From an uncultured Pseudophaeobacter sp. (GTDB lineage: Bacteria > Pseudomonadota > Alphaproteobacteria > Rhodobacterales > Rhodobacteraceae), in assembly GCA_905479575.1 (NCBI GenBank), contig CAJQNB010000032.1:62001-126000 (forward strand): DNA of 64,000 bases, written 5' to 3'. Below are positions 45,230 to 55,029 of the stretch, piece after piece (position 1 is the stretch's first letter; the number at the start of each line of letters is the position of its first letter). Position numbers and translations under genes: made by a program. Below the pieces are notes generated by a model that saw only the letters and a program-made list of their open reading frames with translations, was not told the origin of the DNA and made no database searches.

Positions 45230-47977
45230 GTGACAGATACGCCGGAAACTCCTGAAAACGCAGAAGAAAACCTTCCTCAGCGCGCCACTTATGATGGTCC
45301 CTCGGTCTCCATCGAAGCGGAGATGAAGACCTCCTATCTCGACTACGCCATGTCCGTCATCGTCAGCCGGGCCATTCCCGACCTGCGCGATGGGTTGAAA
45401 CCGGTGCATCGCCGTATTCTTTATGCCATGCATGAGACCGGCAATACCCATGACAAGAGCTATCGCAAATCTGCCCGTCCTGTGGGCGATGTCATGGGTA
45501 AATACCACCCGCACGGTGACAGCGCGATCTATGATGCCTTGGTTCGGATGGCGCAGGATTTCTCCATGTCGCTGCCGCTTCTGGACGGTCAGGGCAACTT
45601 TGGCTCGATGGATGGCGATAACGCGGCGGCTATGCGCTATACCGAAGTGCGTATGGATAAGCCCGCGGCCTTTATGCTGTCGGATATCGAAAAAGAGACG
45701 GTCGATTTCCAGGATAACTACGACGGCAAAGACAAAGAACCCACCGTTCTGCCTGCGCGTTTTCCGAACATGTTGGTCAATGGGGCCGGCGGTATTGCCG
45801 TGGGTATGGCCACCAATATCCCGCCCCATAACCTGGGCGAAGTGATTGATGCCACCCTGGCGCTGATCGACAATCCGGATCTCACCAGCGAACAGCTGAT
45901 TGACTATGTCCCCGGCCCTGACTTCCCCACGGGTGCGATCATGCTGGGGCGTTCAGGCGCGCGCAAAGCCTACCTGGAGGGGCGCGGCAGCGTTATCATC
46001 CGCTCTAAAACCCGCGTCGAAGAGATCCGCAAGGACCGCTACGCCATCGTGATTGATGAGGTGCCATACCAGGTCAACAAGGCGGCGATGATTGAAAAAA
46101 TTGCCGAACAGGTGCGCGACAAGAAAATCGAAGGCGTCGCCCACGTACAGGATGAATCCGACCGTAACGGCGTGCGCGTGGTGGTCGAGCTGAAACGCGA
46201 TGCAACGCCCGAGGTGGTGCTGAACCAGCTGTTCCGTTTCACCCCGATGCAGACCTATTTTGGCTGCAACATGCTGGCGCTGAATGGTGGTCGCCCCGAA
46301 CAGCTGACCCTGCGCCGGTTCCTCACCTCTTTCATTGATTTCCGCGAAGATGTGGTGGCGCGCCGCACCGCCTACCTGCTGCGCAAGGCCCGCGAGCGCA
46401 GCCATGTGCTGTGTGGTCTGGCTGTGGCCGTCACCAATATCGACGAGATCGTCGCCACCATCCGCCAATCCGCTGATGCTGCCGAAGCCCGTCTAAAGCT
46501 GATGACACGGCGCTGGCCCGCCCAGCCAATCCTGCAATATATCGCGCTGATTGATGATCCGACCCATACCGCCAACGAAGATGGTACTTACAACCTGTCA
46601 GAGACCCAGGCCCGCGCCATTTTGGAACTGCGCCTGCAACGTCTGACCCAGATCGGCGTCAAAGAAGTCACCGACGAGCTGGAAGACCTGGCAAGCAAGA
46701 TCAAGGAATACCTTGAAATTCTGTCCTCGCGGGAACGGATCATGGGCATCATCTGCGATGAGCTGCATGAAGTACGCGAGCAGTTTGCCGTGCCACGTCG
46801 CACCGAGATCGTCGATTGGTCCGGTGATATGGACGACGAAGACCTGATCGAGCGCGAAGACATGGTGGTCACCATCACCTCTGGCGGCTACATCAAGCGC
46901 ACGCCATTGGGTGATTTCCGCGCCCAAAAGCGCGGCGGCAAGGGCATTTCGGGGATGCAGACCAAAGAAGAGGATGTTGTTACCAACCTCTTTGTGGCCA
47001 ATACCCATACCCAGCTGTTGTTCTTCACCACCGATGGCATGGTTTACAAGCTCAAAACCTGGCGCTTGCCACAGGGCGGACGCACTTCCAAAGGCAAGGC
47101 CATCGTCAATATCCTGCCGATCCCGGTTGGGGTGTCGATTGCAGCAATCATGCCGGTAGATCGCCCCGATGAGGAATGGGCAGATCTGCAGATCATCTTT
47201 GCCACCTCAGCCGGAACTGTGCGCCGCAACCGGCTGTCGGACTTCACAAATGTGAAAGCCAACGGCAAGATTGCGATGAAGTTCGAGGATGAGCATGCCG
47301 ACACCAAGCTGATCAACGCCCGCATCTGCTCTGAAGAGGACGATGTGATGCTGGTCACCAGCACCGGGCGGGCGATCCGTTTCCCCACCACAGACGTGCG
47401 GGTCTTTAACAGCCGCAATTCTGTTGGGGTGCGTGGCATCAAACTCGGCGATGGGGCTGAAGTTGTATCTATGTCGGTGATCCGCCACTTTGACGCCGAA
47501 CCCTGGGAACGCAGCGCCTTTATCAAGCGCTTCCGGTCTGAGCTTGGCGCGGATATTTCCGAGGACGACGTCACACCTGAGGTCGCGGAAGAGGTCGAAG
47601 ACGGTGTTCTGTCTGAGGAGCGCTATCAGCAAATGCTGGCGACCAATGATCTGCTTGTCACCATCAACAAACCCGGTGCGGGCAATCTGACTTCGGCCCA
47701 TGACTACCGGGTGAGTGGCCGTGGCGGCCAGGGGGTTGGCGCCATGAAGGGCGGCGAGATTGTCGCCACCTTCCCGGTTGAACTGGGTGACCAGATCATG
47801 CTGGCCACCTCCAAGGGCCAGTCGATCCGGGTGCCGGTTGATGGCATCTCTTTCCGCTCCCGGTCTGCTGGCGGCGTGCGGGTCTTTAACACCGGCAAAG
47901 GCGAAGAGGTGGTTTCGGTCGCCTGGATCGCCGAAAGCGGCGAAGACGACGAAACCACCGTGGTGAGCGAAGAGTAA
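45230..47977 (+). CDS. gyrA: DNA gyrase subunit A
   Basis: 915 residues. The breakage-reunion domain holds the catalytic Tyr in AMRYTEVRM, the quinolone region GDSAIYD (wild-type Ser and Asp), and the C-terminal beta-pinwheel with the GyrA box QKRGGKG, followed by an acidic tail. GTG 45230 starts the gene. It introduces negative supercoils with GyrB, which is not in the window. Confidence 0.97.
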   Translation: MTDTPETPENAEENLPQRATYDGPSVSIEAEMKTSYLDYAMSVIVSRAIPDLRDGLKPVHRRILYAMHETGNTHDKSYRKSARPVGDVMGKYHPHGDSAIYDALVRMAQDFSMSLPLLDGQGNFGSMDGDNAAAMRYTEVRMDKPAAFMLSDIEKETVDFQDNYDGKDKEPTVLPARFPNMLVNGAGGIAVGMATNIPPHNLGEVIDATLALIDNPDLTSEQLIDYVPGPDFPTGAIMLGRSGARKAYLEGRGSVIIRSKTRVEEIRKDRYAIVIDEVPYQVNKAAMIEKIAEQVRDKKIEGVAHVQDESDRNGVRVVVELKRDATPEVVLNQLFRFTPMQTYFGCNMLALNGGRPEQLTLRRFLTSFIDFREDVVARRTAYLLRKARERSHVLCGLAVAVTNIDEIVATIRQSADAAEARLKLMTRRWPAQPILQYIALIDDPTHTANEDGTYNLSETQARAILELRLQRLTQIGVKEVTDELEDLASKIKEYLEILSSRERIMGIICDELHEVREQFAVPRRTEIVDWSGDMDDEDLIEREDMVVTITSGGYIKRTPLGDFRAQKRGGKGISGMQTKEEDVVTNLFVANTHTQLLFFTTDGMVYKLKTWRLPQGGRTSKGKAIVNILPIPVGVSIAAIMPVDRPDEEWADLQIIFATSAGTVRRNRLSDFTNVKANGKIAMKFEDEHADTKLINARICSEEDDVMLVTSTGRAIRFPTTDVRVFNSRNSVGVRGIKLGDGAEVVSMSVIRHFDAEPWERSAFIKRFRSELGADISEDDVTPEVAEEVEDGVLSEERYQQMLATNDLLVTINKPGAGNLTSAHDYRVSGRGGQGVGAMKGGEIVATFPVELGDQIMLATSKGQSIRVPVDGISFRSRSAGGVRVFNTGKGEEVVSVAWIAESGEDDETTVVSEE

Positions 47978-47996
47978 GCCGCGATAAAAACAAGCG

Positions 47997-48027
47997 ATTG
48001 GCCGGCGTTATTCAACCGCCGGCCAAT
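47997..48027 (-). terminator. Terminator overlapping the stop codon of the 48008 gene
   Basis: ATTGGCCGGCG pairs with CGCCGGCCAAT across a 9-base loop, and on the minus strand it is followed by CGCTTGTTTTT. The hairpin contains the last codons and stop (48008-48010) of the minus-strand gene. It is also 20 bases past the gyrA stop, so it may end both transcripts. Confidence 0.8.
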
Positions 48028-48850
48028 GCGCCTGATGATCATAAGACAGATCCACCTCAACCGGCTGAAAGGCCAGCTCTTCCGGGCTTAACCCGTTGAT
48101 ATACTCACAATTTTGATCCGCCTGCGCCACCTTCAACTGTGGCGCAAAGGATGCAAGATCCTCCTCTGCGCAATATCCCCGGCCACTGTTTGCCGCACAG
48201 AACTGCTCCAACAAAAGATAGGCGCGCAGGAATGGGCAGTTCACCAAGCCACTGCGGTCAAATGAGCGAGCGTAGTCTTTCCACGGTAGGATATCGGGAT
48301 GGTCCTCCTGGGTCAGCACGTCTTCCAGAATCCGCAACTGATGAGCCTTTTTGCCAAGGTAGCCATAGAGCGCCCTATCCTTCAAACCGGAATAGACAAC
48401 AGCATTTTGGTAGTACGGATCGCTCGCAAACAGGCTTTCTGGCTGGAAAAAGTCAAACTGAAATCGGCCCAAGGTATTCCAATTATCTTCCGAGAAAGGG
48501 GCCGCGATAACCTGGCGCAGGGCAAAGTCCTTTTCGATTCGCTTTCTGAATTCAGACATTTCGGCCTCCGTCATCTCAGAAGACCCATTTTGTCCTTGCA
48601 GGCGGATCCAGTCTTGTATCACGCTCATCAAATCGGAGTTGAACGGATCATGCCGCAACCCCTCCTTCACTTCATCAATCTTCAATACCGCGATTTCTTC
48701 CTCAAGAGACCGACCGCCCAACCGGGTTTTAAAGGCCATGTCAAAGTTCTGAACAACCAGAGGCCTCCACCAGGCCTGCTCCAGAATGGTTTTGCGCGCA
48801 AACGAGATTTCATCTTCTGTGCGGTTATCTCTCGCTAAATAAGTGTGCAT
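48008..48850 (-). CDS. Hypothetical protein
   Basis: 280 residues, cytoplasmic, mostly helical and rich in acidic and aromatic residues. No signal peptide, membrane segment or known motif. It begins MHTYLARDNRTEDE and contains a Cys pair near the C-terminus (GRGYCAEEDL, DQNCEYI). GC content appears lower than in neighbouring genes. It is monocistronic with its own terminator and no linked partner. Function not assigned. Confidence 0.6.
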   Translation of the reverse strand: MHTYLARDNRTEDEISFARKTILEQAWWRPLVVQNFDMAFKTRLGGRSLEEEIAVLKIDEVKEGLRHDPFNSDLMSVIQDWIRLQGQNGSSEMTEAEMSEFRKRIEKDFALRQVIAAPFSEDNWNTLGRFQFDFFQPESLFASDPYYQNAVVYSGLKDRALYGYLGKKAHQLRILEDVLTQEDHPDILPWKDYARSFDRSGLVNCPFLRAYLLLEQFCAANSGRGYCAEEDLASFAPQLKVAQADQNCEYINGLSPEELAFQPVEVDLSYDHQAHWPAVE

Positions 48851-48984
48851 CCTGCGGTCAAACTCTCCCTAACGGAGAGCTAAATTGTGGCATCTGGAGG
48901 TGAAAACCCGGGTTTTAACGAAAGCGAAGGCTTTTTCGGCTAGCAAGAAGATCAAAAGCCCACAAAACTCGCCAGGATCTGCTT

Positions 48985-49335
48985 ATGAACCTCTATCACT
49001 GCGCCATCGACATCCATAACGAAGCCAAAGCCCTGGCCTTTGCCGGAGCGGTTGATCAATGGATGGATTATCTGAAACAGCGTGGCGTTGTGCGGGGGCA
49101 CCGGTTGCTGCGGCGTAAGCTGAACCTGGCCAGTGACAGTTGCAAAGACTTTCTGCTGGAGATCGAGTTCGAGAATATGACCCAGCTTGATCAGGCCTTT
49201 CGCGTTCTGGGCGAGGATGACGAGGAAGTGGCGCGGCTCTATCGCAATGTGAACACGCTGATTGCCCATGCAGAATTTGGTCTGTTCCGCCCCTTCCCGG
49301 ATCCGGAACGCGCCGAACGTATGGCCCTGATCTAA
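48985..49335 (+). CDS. DUF6614-like protein
   Basis: 116 residues. The pattern LYHCAIDIHNEAKALAFAGAVDQWM, RRKLNLASDSCKDFLLEIEFENM and FGLFRPFPDPERAERMALI matches a short alphaproteobacterial family annotated as DUF6614; I give that name from memory. The fold looks like a dimeric alpha-beta barrel. Function unknown. It is followed by a strong terminator. Confidence 0.7.
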   Translation: MNLYHCAIDIHNEAKALAFAGAVDQWMDYLKQRGVVRGHRLLRRKLNLASDSCKDFLLEIEFENMTQLDQAFRVLGEDDEEVARLYRNVNTLIAHAEFGLFRPFPDPERAERMALI

Positions 49336-49357
49336 CCGAAACCAAAGCGAGCACAAG

Positions 49358-49393
49358 AAAAAGGCCAGGCAATTGCCCGGCCTTTCGTTTTTT
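49358..49393. terminator. Bidirectional terminator
   Basis: AAAGGCC pairs with GGCCTTT, with GGC/GCC inside around AATT, and there are T-runs on both strands. It serves the DUF6614-like gene and the convergent M32 peptidase gene. Confidence 0.9.
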
Positions 49394-49408
49394 CAAAGGT
49401 TGGATGTT

Positions 49409-50878
49409 TTACAGATCATAGAGGCCGGTAAACTTCTCTTCCAGATAGTGCATCAGCGGCGCCGGGCTGGGGTCGGCGCCAGCGGCCAGGGCAATCGTCT
49501 CTTGTGGGCTGCGCAGGCCACCGTGCTGTTGTAGGTTCTGGCGCAGCCAGTTGGTTGCAGAACTGGTATTGCCACTTTCCAGTTCAGCGTCCAGCCCCGG
49601 CAGTTCCGCCCGCATCTTTTCGTTCAGGCAGCCCGCATAGACATTGCCCAAGGAATAGGTGGGGAAGTACCCAAACAGACCAACAGACCAGTGCACATCC
49701 TGCAAACAGCCGTTTGACGGTTTGTCGACACGATAGCCAAAGTCCGCTTCAAAACGATCGTTCCAGGCGGCTTCCAGATCGCCAACTTCCAGATCACCCG
49801 CCATCAGGGCACGCTCCAGATCAAAGCGCAGCATAATATGCAGATTGTATTGCAGCTCATCCGCTTCGGTGCGGATATAGCCTTTGTGCACGGTGTTCAC
49901 CGCCTTGTAGAACGCATCTGCATCCGAAATGCCAAACTCGCCAAATGTGTCGCGCATTTCACCATAGAGCCAGCTGGTAAAGGCGGCACTGCGGCCGATC
50001 TGGTTTTCATAAATCCGGCTTTGGCTTTCATGCACCCCCATCGACACACCCCGCCCCAGGGGCGTCAGCAGGTAGTCTCGGCTGATCCCTTGTTCATAGG
50101 CCCCGTGGCCGACCTCGTGAATGGTGGAGTAAAAGCAATTAAAAGGGTCCTCTTCGCTGGTGCGGGTGGTGATGCGCACATCCAGCCCACTGCCCGAACT
50201 AAAGGGATGCACGGCCTTGTCTACCCGGCCGTGGCTCATGTCATAGCCGAAGGTCTTGGCCAGTTTGCGGGTCAGTTTCATCTGCGCGCCTTCGGGGAAG
50301 CGGCCCTGCAGCGCCTGTGGCGCAGGCTTGTCCAGTACCCGCGCCCGCAGGTCCACCAAACCGGGGCGCATGGCGTCAAAGATCGCTGCAATTTCGCCAG
50401 CGCTTGTCCCTTGCTCATAGTCCTCAACCATGGCGTCATAGACATCGCCCCCTGCCGCCAGAGCCTGGCCCTCTTCGCGCTTCAGGGCCACAACCTCTTG
50501 CAGCACTGGCAAGAAGGCGGCAACGTCTTCATCGGCGCGCGCGGCGGCCCATTTGCCCTGCGCCTCAGAGGTGACACGGGCCAGCCGACGCGCCAAATCG
50601 GCGGGAACCTTGACGCTGCGCTCATAGCTGCGCTTGATCTCGCGCAGCTGCGCCTCCCCCACCACATCCGGTGCCTGCGCTGCAGCCAGCCACTCGGCCA
50701 CTTGCGGCGAGGAACGGCGCGCATGCAGAACCGCCTCGATGGCGGCCATTTCTTCGCCCCGCTGTGCGCCTGCGCCGCGCGGCATCATGGTTTCCTGATC
50801 CCAGCCCAGACGCCCGGCGATCTGCCCCAGCGCCTGCGTGTCGCGCTCATAGGCCATCAAAGTGTCAAAAATGCTCAT
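49409..50878 (-). CDS. M32 family carboxypeptidase
   Basis: 489 residues, the family length. A thermostable-carboxypeptidase (Taq)-like metalloenzyme: HEVGHGAYEQG carries the zinc HExxH-like ligands (HEVGH), and the conserved downstream pattern SRIYENQIGRS supplies the third. It removes C-terminal residues. The start is just 3 bases past the ctaA stop, so co-transcription is likely. Confidence 0.9.
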   Translation of the reverse strand: MSIFDTLMAYERDTQALGQIAGRLGWDQETMMPRGAGAQRGEEMAAIEAVLHARRSSPQVAEWLAAAQAPDVVGEAQLREIKRSYERSVKVPADLARRLARVTSEAQGKWAAARADEDVAAFLPVLQEVVALKREEGQALAAGGDVYDAMVEDYEQGTSAGEIAAIFDAMRPGLVDLRARVLDKPAPQALQGRFPEGAQMKLTRKLAKTFGYDMSHGRVDKAVHPFSSGSGLDVRITTRTSEEDPFNCFYSTIHEVGHGAYEQGISRDYLLTPLGRGVSMGVHESQSRIYENQIGRSAAFTSWLYGEMRDTFGEFGISDADAFYKAVNTVHKGYIRTEADELQYNLHIMLRFDLERALMAGDLEVGDLEAAWNDRFEADFGYRVDKPSNGCLQDVHWSVGLFGYFPTYSLGNVYAGCLNEKMRAELPGLDAELESGNTSSATNWLRQNLQQHGGLRSPQETIALAAGADPSPAPLMHYLEEKFTGLYDL

Positions 50879-50881
50879 GGG

Positions 50882-52030
50882 TCAATGGTCCTTGATCGAA
50901 GTTGAAATGGGATAGCCCGCCAGAAAACGCGCCCGCAAGATTGCCACCCAAAGGGCGACCGCCACCAGTTGATGCAGGATCGCGGCCTGCCAGGGGGCAC
51001 CGTAGATCACGGTGATCACACCCAAAAGGATTTGCAGGCACAAAATTGCAAAACTTAAGGAAAAGGCGCTGCGGGTAAGCGGATGCGCCGAGCCGCGCCC
51101 TTTCAGCCAGACCACCACGCCAAAGGCAAACAAGAGATAGCCGCTGACCCGGTGAATGAACTGAACAAGCCCAGGGTTTTCAAAGAAATTCCTCCAGATC
51201 GGCTCAAACATCAGCGGGTTTGGTGGGATCACCTGCCCGCCCATCAATGGCCAATCGGTATAGGACCGCCCGGCGTCAATCCCTGCCACCAGGGCGCCCA
51301 GTAGGATTTGCAGAAAGGCAAAATGCAGCAAGCCGGTAGAGAGGCCAAAGATCTTCGCCTCTTTGGCGCGGCGCGCCTGCATTAGATCTCGCTCACTGCG
51401 TCCCAGTTGCAGGATAAACCAGGCGATAACGCCCAAAATCACAAAGGCCAGCCCAAGGTGCGTCGCCAGGCGATAGGAGGCCACAGCGGTCATGCCTTCG
51501 CCCTGGGTCACGCCAGAGGACACCATCCACCAGCCAATAGCGCCCTGAACACCGCCCAACAGCCCCGGCAGGGCAAGCCGACCCGCCCATCCGGTGGGAA
51601 TTTTCTTGGTGATGAGAAAGCCTAAATATCCAACAGCCCAGATCAGCCCCATGACGCGGCCAAGCTGGCGATGGCCCCATTCCCACCAATAGATCTCTTT
51701 GAAATCAGCCAGTTCCATCCATTGGTTTTCAATACGCCACTGGTCAATCTGCTTGTACTTATCGAACTCGGCCTGCCAGTCCAGCTCTGTCAGCGGCGGC
51801 ATGGCCCCGGTCACCGGCCGCCATTCGGTGATGGACAGTCCCGAATCCGTGAGCCGGGTCAGCCCGCCCACCACAATCATCGCGACCACCAGGGCAAAGA
51901 GCACCGTCAACCACGCCCGAATGGCGCCACGCGCGCCGCGACGACCGCGATCAATCATGCCCGGAGTGACGGCTGGGGCGGTCTCGGGTTTGTCGCCCGC
52001 GACCTCTTCAAAAATGCTGCGCTTGCTCAT
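50882..52030 (-). CDS. ctaA: Heme A synthase
   Basis: 382 residues, 8 transmembrane helices. It oxidises heme O to heme A for aa3-type cytochrome oxidases. His ligands appear in WEWGHRQLGRVMG, SYRLATHLGLA, QFIHRVSGYLLF and AAILHQLVAVALW, the typical four-His arrangement of the COX15-type. ATG 52030 matches the family; the N-terminal extension upstream is not credible. Confidence 0.95.
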   Translation of the reverse strand: MSKRSIFEEVAGDKPETAPAVTPGMIDRGRRGARGAIRAWLTVLFALVVAMIVVGGLTRLTDSGLSITEWRPVTGAMPPLTELDWQAEFDKYKQIDQWRIENQWMELADFKEIYWWEWGHRQLGRVMGLIWAVGYLGFLITKKIPTGWAGRLALPGLLGGVQGAIGWWMVSSGVTQGEGMTAVASYRLATHLGLAFVILGVIAWFILQLGRSERDLMQARRAKEAKIFGLSTGLLHFAFLQILLGALVAGIDAGRSYTDWPLMGGQVIPPNPLMFEPIWRNFFENPGLVQFIHRVSGYLLFAFGVVVWLKGRGSAHPLTRSAFSLSFAILCLQILLGVITVIYGAPWQAAILHQLVAVALWVAILRARFLAGYPISTSIKDH

Positions 52031-52115
52031 GCTTGCCTCTTTTAGAACTGAGGCCAAGCTAGGCAGGCTTGCGACGAAGGTCCAGAGCATGCGCCGCCTT
52101 TGCAGGCCTGAGATG

Positions 52116-52910
52116 TCACTTTTCTGGCGCGTTTCCTGAACCATTTTCCGGCCCGTCCCCGCCAGGGTCGTCTTTGTGCCGCCAACGCACCATCTGCCGC
52201 ATGACGCCATGCAGCATCTGCACATCGGCGCGGGTCAAAGGCATGCGGCTGAACATATTGCGAAACACCACCTTCATGCCGGCCGCCTTTGTTAGTGGAA
52301 AGAAAAAGCCAGCCTCGTCCAGGCGGCTCTCATAGTGGCTGACCAGGGCCTCCACATCGTGCCCCGTTGCCCAATCGGTTTTGCCCAGCTCAATGACCTC
52401 ATCTGCGATCTCTTGGGTTTGGCGTTGCCATTCATAGGCCGTCAACAACACACATTGGCCCAGGTTCAGCGAGGCGAACTCCGGGTTCACCGGCACCGAG
52501 ATAATGGCATTTGCGCGGGAAATATCGTCGTTTTCCAGCCCAGCGCGTTCCGGACCAAACAGCACCGCGACCTTTTCTCCGGCTTTGATCTTTTGCGCCG
52601 CCAGCTTCATCGCCGCTTCTGGGCTATAGACCGGTTTCACCAGCTCCCGCGGGCGCGCGGTGGTGGCAAAAACAAAGGAGCAATCTTCCAGGGCGGCGGG
52701 CAGATCGTCCGCCAGGATCGCCTCATCCAGCAACCGCCCAGCGCCTGATGCCATGGCAACGGCCTTGGGGTTGGGCCAGCCATCACGCGGCGCAACGATA
52801 CGCATACGGTCAAGGCCAAAGTTCCACATGGCACGGGCCGCCGCACCAATGTTTTCCCCCATCTGCGGACGGACTAGGACAAAGGCAGGTTGTGGCAGGT
52901 GGCTGGACAT
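52116..52910 (-). CDS. trmJ: tRNA/rRNA 2'-O-methyltransferase, TrmJ type
   Basis: 264 residues, SPOUT fold. Motifs PAFVLVRPQMGENIGAAARAMWNFGL, FGPERAGLENDDIS and VPVNPEFASLNLGQCVLLTAYEW are those of TrmJ, which methylates position 32 in tRNA. ATG 52910 has GGAGAAAAGA upstream. It lies upstream of ctaA in the same direction. Confidence 0.9.
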   Translation of the reverse strand: MSSHLPQPAFVLVRPQMGENIGAAARAMWNFGLDRMRIVAPRDGWPNPKAVAMASGAGRLLDEAILADDLPAALEDCSFVFATTARPRELVKPVYSPEAAMKLAAQKIKAGEKVAVLFGPERAGLENDDISRANAIISVPVNPEFASLNLGQCVLLTAYEWQRQTQEIADEVIELGKTDWATGHDVEALVSHYESRLDEAGFFFPLTKAAGMKVVFRNMFSRMPLTRADVQMLHGVMRQMVRWRHKDDPGGDGPENGSGNAPEK

Positions 52911-53116
52911 TCTTTTCTCCGCTAAAGACCGCTTTGCTGTAGTCGTCACATCGCCAATGAGCAACCCATATGCCCCTTATCGCACCGCTAACTGCTGGGC
53001 AGCTGTGTCCCATCGAACCTACAGGCGGTGAATTCCGGCTGCAGGCGTGCCCAAACCTTGCGCTCGGCCACAAAACCGCTAAAACCCGTGCTTCAAGATC
53101 AACAGGAGTGACCTGC

Positions 53117-53749
53117 ATGGATAACGCCTCAGAAGCCCCCGAAGCCCCGCAGATCTACCTGATCTCTCCCCCGAGTTTTGAGCTGGGTCGCTACCCTGAC
53201 ATGCTGGCCCGTGTCTTGGACAGCACCGAGATTTCCTGCCTGCGGCTGAATTTGGCCAGCCGGGATGAGGACACGCTCAGCCGTGCCGGCGATGCCCTGC
53301 GTGAGGTCTGCCATGCCCGCGACGTCGCCATTGTGATCAGTGACCACCAAATCCTGGCCGAGCGTCTGGGGCTGGATGGCGTGCACCTGAACGATGCCTC
53401 AAAATCTGTCCGCACCGCCCGCAAGGCGCTGGGACCGGATGCCATTGTCGGCAGCTTCTGCGGCGCCTCGCGCCATGACGGGATCAGCGCCGGGGAAGCC
53501 GGAGCCGACTATGTGAGCTTTGGGCCTGTTGGCACCTCCGGGCTGGGCGATGGTGCCGTGGCCGAAACAGAGCTGTTTCAGTGGTGGTCGCAGATGATCG
53601 AAGTGCCCGTGGTGGCCGAGGGAGGCCTGACCGAGGATCTGATCCGTACGGTGTCGCCCTTTACCGATTTCTTTGGTCTGGGCGAAGAGATCTGGAACAC
53701 CGAAGATCCCGTTGCCACCCTCAGCCGTTTTATGGCGGCTATGCGCTAG
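53117..53749 (+). CDS. thiE: Thiamine phosphate synthase-like protein
   Basis: 210 residues. TIM barrel with IYLISPPSFELG, the pyrophosphate-binding LDGVHLNDASKS and the central SFCGASRHDGISAGEAGADYVSFGPVG, plus VVAEGGLTEDL. ThiE joins HMP-pyrophosphate and thiazole phosphate. It is on its own with no thiamine cluster and no TPP riboswitch before it, so a degraded or moonlighting role cannot be excluded. ATG 53117 has AGGAG upstream. Confidence 0.85.
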   Translation: MDNASEAPEAPQIYLISPPSFELGRYPDMLARVLDSTEISCLRLNLASRDEDTLSRAGDALREVCHARDVAIVISDHQILAERLGLDGVHLNDASKSVRTARKALGPDAIVGSFCGASRHDGISAGEAGADYVSFGPVGTSGLGDGAVAETELFQWWSQMIEVPVVAEGGLTEDLIRTVSPFTDFFGLGEEIWNTEDPVATLSRFMAAMR

Positions 53750-53798
53750 CCCTACCGGGCCGCATCCGTTTTAACGCAATTCAGTTTTGACACAGAAC

Positions 53799-53832
53799 AG
53801 GCGCAGGAGGACACTCCCGCGCCTTTTCTGTT
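53799..53832 (+). terminator. Rho-independent terminator after thiE
   Basis: AGGCGC pairs with GCGCCT and GGAG with CTCC around GACA, then TTTTCTGTT. Confidence 0.85.
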
Positions 53833-53888
53833 GCCGGTCTTTTGCCAGTGCAGCTTCTCAGTGTGGCTTCTCTATCTGGCTCCGCGCT

Positions 53889-55013
53889 TTACAGGAACAC
53901 ACGTTCATAAAACCAATAGCTGCCAATCAGCGCGATGGTCACCGATGCTGGGATAGCCACCCGCCCACGGTATTTGGGATGTTTGCCAAACCAATAGCCC
54001 AGGGCGCCATAGGCCAGGGCGATCACTGTCAGTTGTCCCAGCTCGACCCCGACATTAAAGCCGAGCAAGGCCGGAATGACTTGATTTTGCGGCAGGCCGA
54101 ACTCCCCCAGCACCGAGGCAAAGCCAAGCCCATGCAACAGCCCAAAGGCAAACACCACCACAGGGCGCCAGAGATGCAGGCGACGGGAGAAGATATTCTC
54201 CACCGCGACAAAGACAATCGAGGCCGCAATCAAGGGTTCCACAAGGGCCGCGTTGACGCTCACCAGGCCCAAGGCGCCCAGCGCCAGGGTAATGCTATGA
54301 GCCAGGGTAAAGGTGGTCACCTGCCACAACAGGGGTCGTAATCTCGTGCTGAGGAAAAACAGCCCCAGCACAAACAGAATATGATCCAATCCCTTGGGCA
54401 GGATGTGATCAAACCCTACGGGCAGGTAGCTTTGAAACACCTCCCAGCCACTTTGCACCGCGCCACCGGTCAGGCCAATATCAGGAGAGCGCACCCCGCC
54501 CAGAAGATAGCCAGTATAGGGTTCCGGCACAGCGTTCTGCCGCAAGACCACCACCCCGGACCGCTCTGGCCAGGTGAGGGTCAGATAGCGCGCCGATCCG
54601 GGCACACTCCCGGTGAGCTCCAGTACAGAGCTGCGCGGCAGGCTGGCATCCCCCACCTGCGGGATGGTGAGCTTCTCCAGCTGCAAATGCACCGGCCCTG
54701 CGGCCTGTACCTGTATGGTGGGCAGCCAGTCTTCGACAAACAGCCGCACCATGGGGTCCAGCTCATCCTGAGCCATGTTGCGCAGCAAATCGTAATCGGC
54801 CGACTTGTCGCTGCTATTGGTGTCTGTTCGGTCATCCAGATCAATCCCCGCAACAAAGGCCTCGATGTTCAGCCGCAGCTGCAGCCTGAGCTGGCCGTCA
54901 GAGACTTCAAAGTCTGCGATTGTCGGCGTGATCTCATGTGCGCGCGCGGCCATCGGCAGGCAGAGCATAAGGCTTGACAGAAGCGAGAGGATGCCCACCC
55001 TGAGGCCACACAT
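53889..55013 (-). CDS. HupE/UreJ-family membrane protein
   Basis: 374 residues. A signal peptide (to about ARA-HE) gives a mature N-terminus starting with His-Glu. A periplasmic region of ~170 residues is followed by a membrane domain with GFDHILPKGLDHILFVLGLFFLS and GLLHGLGFASVLGEFG, the HupE/UreJ_2 pattern. Metal (often nickel or copper) uptake is proposed for the family. The start is uncertain (55013 or 55043) because it nearly overlaps the divergent gene. Confidence 0.8.
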   Translation of the reverse strand: MCGLRVGILSLLSSLMLCLPMAARAHEITPTIADFEVSDGQLRLQLRLNIEAFVAGIDLDDRTDTNSSDKSADYDLLRNMAQDELDPMVRLFVEDWLPTIQVQAAGPVHLQLEKLTIPQVGDASLPRSSVLELTGSVPGSARYLTLTWPERSGVVVLRQNAVPEPYTGYLLGGVRSPDIGLTGGAVQSGWEVFQSYLPVGFDHILPKGLDHILFVLGLFFLSTRLRPLLWQVTTFTLAHSITLALGALGLVSVNAALVEPLIAASIVFVAVENIFSRRLHLWRPVVVFAFGLLHGLGFASVLGEFGLPQNQVIPALLGFNVGVELGQLTVIALAYGALGYWFGKHPKYRGRVAIPASVTIALIGSYWFYERVFL

Positions 55014-55029
55014 GTGAAAAGTTCTAAAA

